Positions 41,261 to 47,475 of a stretch of DNA of 47,475 nucleotides are shown here, in pieces. Where the stretch lies: positions 1-47,475 of the forward strand of contig WQZP01000019.1 of NCBI GenBank assembly GCA_009780675.1, written 5' to 3'. Position numbers and translations under genes: made by a program. Source of the DNA: Spirochaetaceae bacterium. Lineage in GTDB: Bacteria > Spirochaetota > Spirochaetia > CADAEX01. Each line of letters starts with the position of its first letter. Position 1 is the stretch's first letter. The notes beneath the pieces were generated by a model that worked only from the letters and a program-made list of their open reading frames with translations, was not told the origin of the DNA and did no database searches.

Positions 41261-41836
41261 ATGCGTAAAAACAAGTGGAAAATAAGTCAAAAAAAGACTC
41301 TATTATTGACCTGTTTGCTTTGCTTGTTTGTACTTTGTGCTGCGTATTCGCAACCTCAGGGCCAGGCGATTTTCAGGGTCAATGAACACAACATAAAAAC
41401 ATCATCTGATGTGAAGGTCGCATGGCTTTTGCCAGTGTATGTCAGCAGGGTAGTTGATGGGGATACGATTGTCGTGGAAATAGAGAACCCTCCTGCAGGA
41501 TTTAGCAGAAGGGAGCGTGTGAGGTTTTTAGGTGTGGATGCTCCGGAAACAGTTCGCTCTTCCAGGCCAATCGAACACTTTGGGAGAGAGTCATCTGATA
41601 TGGCAAAAGCAACATTGCAGGAGAGGCAGGTATACCTGGCATTTGACTGGAATTTGCGGGACAGGTTTGGCAGGCTTCTGGCATATATCTATCTTGAAGA
41701 TGGTGTTTGTTTTAATGCAATGCAGTTAAAGTATGGGTACACCCGTGTGTACGTTAGATTTCCATTCCAATTTCTTGAGGAATTCAGGCAATACGAAGCA
41801 GAAGCGCGCGCAAAAAAATTGGGATTATGGGAATAG
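41261..41836 (+). CDS. Secreted thermonuclease (staphylococcal nuclease family)
   Basis: A 191-residue protein with a signal peptide (TLLLTCLLCLFVLCAAYSQ). The SNase domain has VVDGDTIVVEI, then VRFLGVDAPETV (catalytic Arg and calcium-binding Asp; the usual Glu lies in PE), DRFGRLLAYIYL (second catalytic Arg) and the C-terminal AEARAKKLGLWE. It cleaves DNA and RNA with calcium, presumably outside the cytoplasm, for nutrient scavenging or defence against extracellular DNA. It stands alone in the accessory stretch. Confidence 0.9.
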   Translation: MRKNKWKISQKKTLLLTCLLCLFVLCAAYSQPQGQAIFRVNEHNIKTSSDVKVAWLLPVYVSRVVDGDTIVVEIENPPAGFSRRERVRFLGVDAPETVRSSRPIEHFGRESSDMAKATLQERQVYLAFDWNLRDRFGRLLAYIYLEDGVCFNAMQLKYGYTRVYVRFPFQFLEEFRQYEAEARAKKLGLWE

Positions 41837-41918
41837 TTCGTTAGAAATTTGTAATATTATGTATGATAAAAACACGCTTGCAATTGCTATCCGGCACTAT
41901 CTTCAAAAAGAAGCGTAG

Positions 41919-42278
41919 CTATTCTTTATCCGGCTTTTTTGCGTAATACTCCACAAGCCAGTCCAAATACTTCATAACATAATCCTGCAAGAGTGGGTCC
42001 ATGCTGTTATAATTATGGATAATCCGCTTAAGCTTGGGGTCTTTCTCCAGATCTGTGAACATATCCCCATTGCCAGTTTTAAGCCAGCTTTCGTTTACTC
42101 TATAAATAAGACAAATCATTTTAATTAGGCGGTCATTAACTTTACGGTGATTTTTTTCAATTTCACCCTGAAAAGAGCGACTAAGCTTAATGGGCTCGGC
42201 AAATTTAGCCTGAGTATACCCAAAAACTTTTCGCAATTGGACTACGCGCTGGTTGATTCCATAGTCATAATCAGCCAA
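41919..42278 (-). CDS. XRE-family helix-turn-helix regulator
   Basis: A 119-residue DNA-binding protein with an N-terminal XRE/Cro helix-turn-helix at about 10-62: VVQLRKVFGYTQAKFAEPIKL, then SFQGEIEKNHRKVNDRLI. NESWLKTGNGDMF follows as in phage-type repressors. The start is TTG 42278 with GGAGG upstream. It is divergent from hicAB across a 218-base region with two large inverted repeats, which are plausible operators for this protein or for HicB. Confidence 0.85.
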   Translation of the reverse strand: MADYDYGINQRVVQLRKVFGYTQAKFAEPIKLSRSFQGEIEKNHRKVNDRLIKMICLIYRVNESWLKTGNGDMFTDLEKDPKLKRIIHNYNSMDPLLQDYVMKYLDWLVEYYAKKPDKE

Positions 42279-42391
42279 TACAGTCTCCCTCCAGATATTT
42301 AATGGTGCAACTTGCTATTGGTTTTGCAATTTTAATTTTACAATATGAAAAAGAAAGAGTGAGAGTTGATTAAAAATATCTATTGCAAAAT

Positions 42392-42430
42392 ATCACTTAA
42401 TAAAATTAACAATTGTTTTTATTAAGTGAT
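42392..42430. repeat. 14-bp inverted repeat between the XRE and hicA genes
   Basis: ATCACTTAATAAAA (42392-42405) and TTTTATTAAGTGAT (42417-42430) are exact reverse complements, with an 11-base spacer. It lies between divergent genes, so an operator is more likely than a terminator. Confidence 0.85.
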
Positions 42431-42441
42431 TAAGTTGATGC

Positions 42442-42472
42442 TTTTTTGCAACTAAAAGATAGTTGCAAAAAA
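42442..42472. promoter_or_regulatory. 12-bp inverted repeat at the hicA promoter, probable operator
   Basis: TTTTTTGCAACT (42442-42453) and AGTTGCAAAAAA (42461-42472) are exact reverse complements around 7 bases. The right arm contains the likely -35 box TTGCAA, so a protein bound here would block hicAB transcription. HicB or the XRE protein is the natural candidate. Confidence 0.65.
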
Positions 42473-42491
42473 TGTAAAACTATACTATATT
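42463..42491 (+). promoter_or_regulatory. Promoter of hicAB
   Basis: TTGCAA at 42463-42468, a 17-base spacer and TATATT at 42486-42491. Transcription would begin at about 42497, at the hicA ATG itself, suggesting a leaderless message. Confidence 0.5.
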
Positions 42492-42496
42492 TATTT

Positions 42497-42754
42497 ATGA
42501 GCAAACTTGAAAAGTTGATAAAACGATTTAAAACGAAACCAAAGGATTTTACATATGCGGAACTATGTAAAATGTTAAATAACTTGGGGTATATAGAGGA
42601 CAATAAAGGAAAAACCTCGGGATCACGAGTTTGTTTTTATAATAAGGAAAGCGGACATTTGATACGTCTTCATAAACCACATCCTGCGAATATATTAAAA
42701 CAATATCAGATAGACTTGATATTTGAAGAATTGGAAGGAAGGAAAATAATATGA
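42497..42754 (+). CDS. hicA: HicA toxin (mRNA interferase)
   Basis: An 85-residue HicA-like protein: SKLEKLIKRFKTKPKDFTY, then AELCKMLNNLGYIED, GSRVCFYNKESGHLIRLHKP and a C-terminal helix (YQIDLIFEELEGR). HicA toxins have a double-stranded-RNA-binding-like fold and degrade mRNA with a conserved His; here the likely one is in SGHLIRLH. The ATG at 42497 is preferred over a 17-codon longer TTG frame that would run through the operator. It overlaps hicB by 4 bases. Confidence 0.85.
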   Translation: MSKLEKLIKRFKTKPKDFTYAELCKMLNNLGYIEDNKGKTSGSRVCFYNKESGHLIRLHKPHPANILKQYQIDLIFEELEGRKII

Positions 42755-43113
42755 AAGATTTAATAAAATATGAAGACTATATGGGAAGTGTGCATTTCAG
42801 TTGCGAAGATGAAACTTTTTATGGGAAAATAGAAGGAATAGATGACTTAGTAACATTTGAAGGAAAAAGTGTAAAAGAATTAACGCAAGCATTCCAGGAA
42901 GCAGTAAAAGATTATTTGGATACTTGTAAAAGATATAATAAAGAAGCAGAAAAATCCTACAAAGGAAGTTTTAATGTAAGAATAAATCCCGAACTGCATA
43001 AGAAGGTAAAACGGACAGCAGTAAAGATGGGCTTATCATTAAATCAGTTTGTCCAGAAAGCGATTGAGGATGAGTTAAATCAAATTGAACTTAGTTTGGT
43101 AAGCAAAACTTAA
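42751..43113 (+). CDS. hicB: HicB antitoxin
   Basis: A 120-residue protein with an N-terminal RNase-H-like HicB domain (YMGSVHFSCEDETFYGKIEG; VTFEGKSVKELTQAFQEAV). The C-terminal ribbon-helix-helix type DNA-binding part is FNVRINPELHKKVKRTAVK followed by LSLNQFVQKAIEDEL. It neutralises HicA and usually represses its own operon. It overlaps hicA by 4 bases (translational coupling). GGAAGG upstream of the ATG gives strong translation, as needed for an antitoxin in excess. Confidence 0.9.
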   Translation: MKDLIKYEDYMGSVHFSCEDETFYGKIEGIDDLVTFEGKSVKELTQAFQEAVKDYLDTCKRYNKEAEKSYKGSFNVRINPELHKKVKRTAVKMGLSLNQFVQKAIEDELNQIELSLVSKT

Positions 43114-43271
43114 AGATACTTTTGCTTATTACCCCCCCTTTTTTTGAAGCAAATCATCTATTGTATCAGTTACATAAAGTAGTATAGGGGAATACATCAG
43201 TGTGAAACACATCAGTTGACAACTATATATGCGTAGATTATTTTTATTATACAGGGTATAAGGAGTATGCA

Positions 43272-43820
43272 ATGCCAGAATTACAAAATGAGCCACTAAC
43301 ATTTGAGAAAGTTTGGGCTATGTTTCAGGAAACAGACCGGCAGTTTAAGGAAACCAGGAAGCAGATGAAGGAAACTGACCGTAAAATTGGTGAACTGGGA
43401 AACCGCTTTGGCGAGCTTGCCGAACACTTGGTTCTTCCAGGCATATTGGAGAAATTCAGCAACATCGGCCTCGATTTTACCAAAAACAGTCATGATATAC
43501 TATTTAGCGACCCTGAAACGCGACGAGCGCTGGTGGAGATTGATATACTTCTGGAAAACGACGATATTGTTATTGCCATAGAAGTTAAGTCAAAGCTGGA
43601 CAATAAGGATGTGAGCAAGCATATTGCGCGTATGGAAGTTTTGCGCCAAATTGCAGACTCTAAAAACGATAAAAGGAAGTATTTCGGCACAGTTGCCGGA
43701 GCCATAATGACAAGTGAAACGCGCAGCTATGCTATTGATTCAGGATTTTATGTCATAGAGCAGAGTGGTGACACCATGAAGCTCAGCATACCCGACAACT
43801 TTATCCCCCGCGAATGGTAA
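43272..43820 (+). CDS. PD-(D/E)XK nuclease-like protein (DUF3782 type)
   Basis: A 182-residue protein. Residues about 10-50 are a coiled coil (FQETDRQFKETRKQMKETD). Residues about 85-120 carry a nuclease-like core: VEIDILLENDDIVIAIEVKSKL, with the Asp of EIDILL and the ExK of IEVKSK, as in PD-(D/E)XK proteins. Family members are widespread in cyanobacteria and spirochaetes and have no proven role; transposon-derived or Holliday-junction-type nucleases are relatives. It ends 149 bases before the tRNA. Upstream ribosome site AAGGAG. Confidence 0.72.
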   Translation: MPELQNEPLTFEKVWAMFQETDRQFKETRKQMKETDRKIGELGNRFGELAEHLVLPGILEKFSNIGLDFTKNSHDILFSDPETRRALVEIDILLENDDIVIAIEVKSKLDNKDVSKHIARMEVLRQIADSKNDKRKYFGTVAGAIMTSETRSYAIDSGFYVIEQSGDTMKLSIPDNFIPREW

Positions 43821-43897
43821 AGATAGTGGATAGCGAATGTTTTTCAGCATGGTTTAAAAAAGTTTATACACTAAAAAACAATTTACTTGCCAATTAC

Positions 43898-43927
43898 TTG
43901 ACAAGATAGAGCATATTTAGATAAATT
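43898..43927 (+). promoter_or_regulatory. Promoter of the tRNA gene
   Basis: TTGACA at 43898-43903, an 18-base spacer and TAAATT at 43922-43927 (a 17-base alternative gives ATAAAT). It lies about 43 bases before the tRNA 5' end. Confidence 0.55.
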
Positions 43928-43969
43928 TACTGCGAAACGTATGTAGCCAGGTGTGCTGCAATGCAATAG

Positions 43970-44043
43970 GGGCCTATAGCTCAGTTGGTTAGAGCCCTCG
44001 ACTCATAATCGAGTGGTCCTTGGTTCAAGTCCAAGTGGGCCCA
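43970..44043 (+). tRNA. tRNA with CAT anticodon, probably tRNA-Ile2
   Basis: The cloverleaf folds by eye. Acceptor GGGCCTA (43970-43976) pairs with TGGGCCC (44036-44042) with one G-T pair. The D-stem is GCTC/GAGC, the anticodon stem CTCGA/TCGAG with loop CTCATAA, and the T-stem CTTGG/CCAAG with loop TTCAAGT. The discriminator is A and CCA is not encoded. The T-arm TTCAAGT and GACTCATAATCG resemble bacterial tRNA-Ile2, whose C34 is changed to lysidine by TilS to read ATA, more than elongator tRNA-Met (usually TTCGAAT). The Ile/Met choice is not certain. A run of nine T follows and may terminate the transcript. Confidence 0.9.
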
Positions 44044-44089
44044 TTTTTTTTTCAAAATAGTTTTTCCATAAATAATTTGGATTCAATAG

Positions 44090-45334
44090 TTGTCAAATAA
44101 CATTACTAATCAAAAAGATAAATTTTTTAAAATAGCAATTCCTCTGTGGTTGGGATCAGGGCTTTCAATAATGGGAGATAGCACTGTTTATGCAGTGTTG
44201 CCCCTTTATGTGGGAGTAGTTGGGATTTCGCTTGCTGGCGCGGGAATGTTAATGGGAATAAACAGGCTTGTTCGTCTGGTTTCCAACAGTGTTTGCGGGT
44301 ATCTTTTTGATTATGGAAATCAGAAAAAATTATTTGTAATATCGCTCTTTCTTGGCTCTTTTTCTTCTATCATTTTTGGATTTTTTTCAGGATTTCCCAT
44401 TCTTTTTATTGCAAGGATTTTATGGGGAATAGCATGGTCAGGCATACTTATTGGCGGAACAAGTATATTAGTAGAAGAAACTACGTCTGCAAACAGGGGC
44501 AAGTGGATAGGGGTACATTATTTTTGGATCTCTGTTGGCAATGTTTGCGGTTATGTCCTTGGGGGATTCCTTTCTGATAAAATAGGTTTTCAGCCTGCGA
44601 TGGTTGTCAATGGCATACTTTCCCTTGTCGGCGCTTTTTTTGCCCTTTTTTTTCTTCCTGCAGATATCGAAAAACCTCACAAGGAAAAAATATCTTTTTC
44701 CAATTTTAGAAAAAATTCTATTATAAAGCTGGACTTAACTTTATTGCTTTATGCAGCTACCTATGGTCTTTCCCGTTTGATTTTTATGGGTTTTATAGTT
44801 ACTTTGCTTAGTGTTATTACAAAAGAAAAAATATCTCCATTTATAACTTTTATAGGAATATCCACTTTGACAGGGCTGATAGCAGGCATAAGAACATCTG
44901 CAGAAATGAGTCTCACCCCTCTTGTTGGAGTTATTTCTGATAAATTTAAAAACAGATTATTTGTTGTAGTAATAAGTTTGTTATTTGGGATCGCAGGCCT
45001 TTTTATGCTATCGTTAGCTCCGCCTTATATGACCCTGTTGGGGCTGCTGATTTGTACAATTCCAAGCGCAAGCATAGCTGTAATAATAAGAACTCTTGTT
45101 GGTGATTATGCTGCTGAAAAAAATAATCAGGGTCGCTCAACAGGATTTGTTATGACAGCAGGGGATTTAGCAAGCGCTGTAGGGCCTATTTTTGCTTTTC
45201 GCATTCTACCTTATGTTGGTATGGATACAATTTTCAGGTTTATGGCTTTATTACTGGTTTTATTCATATTCCTAATACTTGCCTTTATACAGAAAGAAAA
45301 AATAAAAGCATTATTCGGAAAACCCAAGTTGTAA
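44090..45334 (+). CDS. Major facilitator superfamily transporter
   Basis: A 414-residue inner-membrane protein with about 12 transmembrane helices. The MFS loop 2-3 motif is seen as SNSVCGYLFDYGNQKKLF. The second half carries a related LVGVISDKFKNRLFVVV. The substrate cannot be told from sequence. The start is TTG 44090 without a good ribosome site; an in-frame ATG (44171) would remove the first helix, so the TTG is used with caution. It lies 46 bases after the tRNA and converges with the U32 gene. Confidence 0.85.
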   Translation: MSNNITNQKDKFFKIAIPLWLGSGLSIMGDSTVYAVLPLYVGVVGISLAGAGMLMGINRLVRLVSNSVCGYLFDYGNQKKLFVISLFLGSFSSIIFGFFSGFPILFIARILWGIAWSGILIGGTSILVEETTSANRGKWIGVHYFWISVGNVCGYVLGGFLSDKIGFQPAMVVNGILSLVGAFFALFFLPADIEKPHKEKISFSNFRKNSIIKLDLTLLLYAATYGLSRLIFMGFIVTLLSVITKEKISPFITFIGISTLTGLIAGIRTSAEMSLTPLVGVISDKFKNRLFVVVISLLFGIAGLFMLSLAPPYMTLLGLLICTIPSASIAVIIRTLVGDYAAEKNNQGRSTGFVMTAGDLASAVGPIFAFRILPYVGMDTIFRFMALLLVLFIFLILAFIQKEKIKALFGKPKL

Positions 45335-45348
45335 TCGCATAACGCAAT

Positions 45349-47475
45349 TCAAATTCCTTTTTTTATGTTTCCCTTTGATGTGGTTTTAAATATTTCCGAG
45401 ATTTTGCTTTTGTTTACGGGAGTTGGGCTTTCCAAGTAATTTATAAAAAGTTCTGTAATAACAGGTATTGTTTCATGATTATGCCCGCCAAAACTAAAAG
45501 ATCTTAAATCTATGATAAAGTCAGATATTTTATTTTGAACAGCAGAAACAACCTCCGGGGTCAATAAAAAACTATTGTCATATAGCTCTGTATAGTTCCA
45601 TTTTCTTTTATATATTTTTATTTTTCTCCCATTTATTTCATCAAGAATATCTTCCCCGCAGCAATCATAGTAGCAACTGCTGTCACTTGTTTTTTTTCCG
45701 CACCTGTACTCAAGCAAACATTGTTTTGTTGTCATAAGCTTTACTGCTGAATATATGAAACAGGATAGCGCTAAGTCTGATTTTTCAGCCAATGATTTTA
45801 CCTGCTCAAGGGAAAGCTCAAGAGATATTACTGCGCCTGAGCAGCCCGCTGTTTCTGAAAACAGTTTTAGCGCAAGAGAGTTTGTAATATTTAAAAAAGG
45901 GCCTGCAATCCATTCTTTTCCATTATCCAATATGGTTTCCACAAAAGATGTGTTGTTTAAAATTATTTTATTGTCGCAGCTTTTTATAAACTGCTTATAT
46001 TTTTCTTCTGCGCCAAATTCAATTACACTTGGGAAAAAAAGTGTAAAACTTTTATCGATGTTAGTATTACTTGTTGGGTCATTCACTTCCAGTATTATAT
46101 TGATTTTTTTTCCATATAATGATTTTAGTTTTTCTGCTATAGCAATGTTGTCAAGAAAAACAGAGAGCCTGTTTTTCCATGGAGCTGATGGGGTGCGATC
46201 TTTGTTTTCTTTGATATTGTTTTTTTCGCAATATTGCTGCAGAAAAATATCTTTCCCTGGGGAATCTATTGTTTCCAGAAGTTCTGCCGTACATTTTCTT
46301 CTGGCACTGTTTATTAAACTTGAAGGGATAAAAATATTATCTTCCCATTTTTTAAAAACAATATTTTCAAGTTCAAATGGAGTATTGCCAAATCTCGAAA
46401 GCTGTTTTGAAACATCTTCCATTGAAGCAGGATTCTTTTCCGATGCAGATAAAGGCTTTTCCGACTCATAGGTTCCATGTTTATCCAGCGCCTCAAGTTT
46501 GAGATTAAGCCGCGCTCCGGATTCTGCGCATATTTCTGCTGCCACAGGAATTTTCCTGAATACAACATTTTCAATTGCTTTTTTTATTTCCCCTGCTTCA
46601 AGCGCAGGCCTTGATACAAAGACCTCATTCCCTTTTTTTATTTTCCCATCCAGTTTGCCTGTAATTTTTATTTTATATGAATAACTATCTTTCGCGCCAT
46701 TATTAACCGTATTTTCCACCATGTTTTCCGCAACAGCAGTGCAAATAAAATTTCCGCGAACATCTTTTATTATTATTTCAGTTGGGAGATCGGATTTAAG
46801 CTGAAGGCTAACTTCAAGCAAAAAATCATCCGCAGTGTAAGATATAACTTCTGCAAATTTTTTAATAGAGCGGTCAAGAGGAGTATCAGAAAACATATCA
46901 TCACTTACATTGCCTTCAAGATATCCAGCAGTAAACAATCTGTTAAAAACCCCATCAAAAAGCAGAGCTGCGGCGCCTTTTTTTTCTTTGCTGCCAAGAA
47001 TTATTTTCCACCCTTTAACTACTGAATAAACATACGCAGGACTTTTGATCCTCCCTTCTATTTTAAGAGAATCAACTTTTGTAGCCATAAGTTCTGATGA
47101 ATACTCCAGAGCGCTGTTGTCTTTAAGGTTTAAGTAATATTTTTTTTTATCCCTTTTTTTGTAAAGCCGTCTGCAATTTTGTTGGCACAACCCCCTGTTG
47201 CCCGAACACCCTTCGAGAAAAGAACATAAGTAACACTGGCCTGAATAAGAGATGCAGTATGATCCATGTACAAAAACTTCTGTTTCTATGTTATTTTTAT
47301 GCGCCAGATCTGTAAGCTCTTTTATTTCGGAGAGGGAAAGTTCCCGCGCAAGATTTATTCTTGTTATGTTGTGTCTGCCAAAAAACGTTATCTGCCCTTT
47401 GATGTGTGTTGTTGCCTGGGTTGAAATATGGATTTTTGCCATAGGATAATTTTTTTTTAAAATATAAAGAATCCC
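45349..47475 (-). CDS. Peptidase U32-family protein (5' end outside window)
   Basis: The open frame continues to the right edge. Codons before the ATG at 47442 read GILYILKKNYPMAKIHISTQ, which matches the middle of the U32 domain, so the true start is outside and about 100 residues are missing. The signature EVFVHGSYCISYSGQC then SGNRGLCQQNCRRLY carries the conserved cysteines, probably Fe-S ligands. A long C-terminal part, about 500 residues including a likely DUF3656 region, resembles RlhA, which hydroxylates C2501 of 23S rRNA in E. coli. RlhA function is inferred from architecture; other U32 proteins act in ubiquinone synthesis or tRNA modification. Confidence 0.85.
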   Translation of the reverse strand, partial: GILYILKKNYPMAKIHISTQATTHIKGQITFFGRHNITRINLARELSLSEIKELTDLAHKNNIETEVFVHGSYCISYSGQCYLCSFLEGCSGNRGLCQQNCRRLYKKRDKKKYYLNLKDNSALEYSSELMATKVDSLKIEGRIKSPAYVYSVVKGWKIILGSKEKKGAAALLFDGVFNRLFTAGYLEGNVSDDMFSDTPLDRSIKKFAEVISYTADDFLLEVSLQLKSDLPTEIIIKDVRGNFICTAVAENMVENTVNNGAKDSYSYKIKITGKLDGKIKKGNEVFVSRPALEAGEIKKAIENVVFRKIPVAAEICAESGARLNLKLEALDKHGTYESEKPLSASEKNPASMEDVSKQLSRFGNTPFELENIVFKKWEDNIFIPSSLINSARRKCTAELLETIDSPGKDIFLQQYCEKNNIKENKDRTPSAPWKNRLSVFLDNIAIAEKLKSLYGKKINIILEVNDPTSNTNIDKSFTLFFPSVIEFGAEEKYKQFIKSCDNKIILNNTSFVETILDNGKEWIAGPFLNITNSLALKLFSETAGCSGAVISLELSLEQVKSLAEKSDLALSCFIYSAVKLMTTKQCLLEYRCGKKTSDSSCYYDCCGEDILDEINGRKIKIYKRKWNYTELYDNSFLLTPEVVSAVQNKISDFIIDLRSFSFGGHNHETIPVITELFINYLESPTPVNKSKISEIFKTTSKGNIKKGI

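Noticed and set aside
41733-41918. ORF overlapping the thermonuclease 3' end
   Set aside because: It is mostly in another frame of the nuclease gene. Its last 20 residues (MYDKNTLAIAIRHYLQKEA) might be a fragment of something but cannot be supported.
43114-43271. Promoter of the PD-(D/E)XK-like gene using TTGACA at 43216
   Set aside because: The only good -10 (TATTAT at 43245) is 23 bases away, too far for a standard promoter.
45349-47442. Complete U32 gene starting at ATG 47442
   Set aside because: The frame stays open to the window edge and the upstream codons continue the family's conserved sequence, so this ATG is internal.

Overview
The window looks like chromosomal DNA of a Treponema-like spirochaete. 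It is AT-rich and densely coding. It carries a FliS chaperone, two bactofilins, lipoprotein-type signal peptides with an Lnt acyltransferase, a Treponema-type galactokinase-like GHMP protein, a Rho factor with a Lys-rich N-terminus, and the order rpsT - hup - lnt ... rho - rpmE. Genus is inferred from gene content and remembered family features only; no search was run. No gene-free stretch exceeds 300 bases.

Layout. 1-0.8 kb (minus): the start of metH and, upstream of it, a separate methionine-synthase reactivation-domain protein. 0.9-3.2 kb: an accessory patch with an ORF6N-domain gene, a truncated second ORF6N copy, a repeat-rich lipoprotein predicted to form a beta-helix, and a GC-rich hairpin block. 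3.2-6 kb: a B12-domain/radical-SAM protein (minus), a secreted Asp/Asn-rich repeat protein, and an RlmB-like rRNA methylase. 6-12 kb (minus): a six-gene run tatD-dusB-purF-purM-purN-purD. Its promoter is back-to-back with that of a LytM peptidase gene. 12.2-15.7 kb (plus): LytM peptidase, bactofilin with a 36-nt repeat tail, YaaR and RicT. 15.9-21.9 kb (plus): a small zinc-ribbon protein, S20, HU, Lnt, a frameshifted small TPR gene, a second bactofilin, a CinA/PncC-like protein, Rho and L31, closed by a strong terminator.

22-28.4 kb (plus): GHMP kinase-like protein, SurE, a TPR protein, a 60-residue ORF, a secreted TPR/NHL/VWA-like protein, a Cys-cluster protein and a HAD hydrolase. 28.4-32 kb (minus): pyruvate kinase followed by a GdpP-like DHH/DHHA1 phosphodiesterase with a degenerate GGDEF domain; its best start is an ATA codon. 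32.2-40.6 kb (plus): lipoprotein, propeller/polysaccharide-deacetylase-like protein, FliS, a coiled-coil protein, PolA, CoaE and a SPOR protein, closed by a terminator. 40.8-44 kb: a small accessory stretch (membrane peptide, secreted thermonuclease, XRE regulator, HicAB toxin-antitoxin with large inverted repeats, PD-(D/E)XK-like protein) ending at a CAT-anticodon tRNA. 44-47.5 kb: an MFS transporter and a U32 peptidase-family protein that runs off the right edge.

The functional themes are de novo purine synthesis, translation/ribosome and RNA modification, cell envelope and shape (LytM, bactofilins, Lnt, SPOR), and DNA replication/repair. The observations most worth a second look are the covarying perfect palindromes inside the ORF6N sequences, the GdpP-like protein with a probable ATA start, two or three enzyme-family members that have lost signature catalytic residues, and the inverted-repeat-rich hicAB control region.
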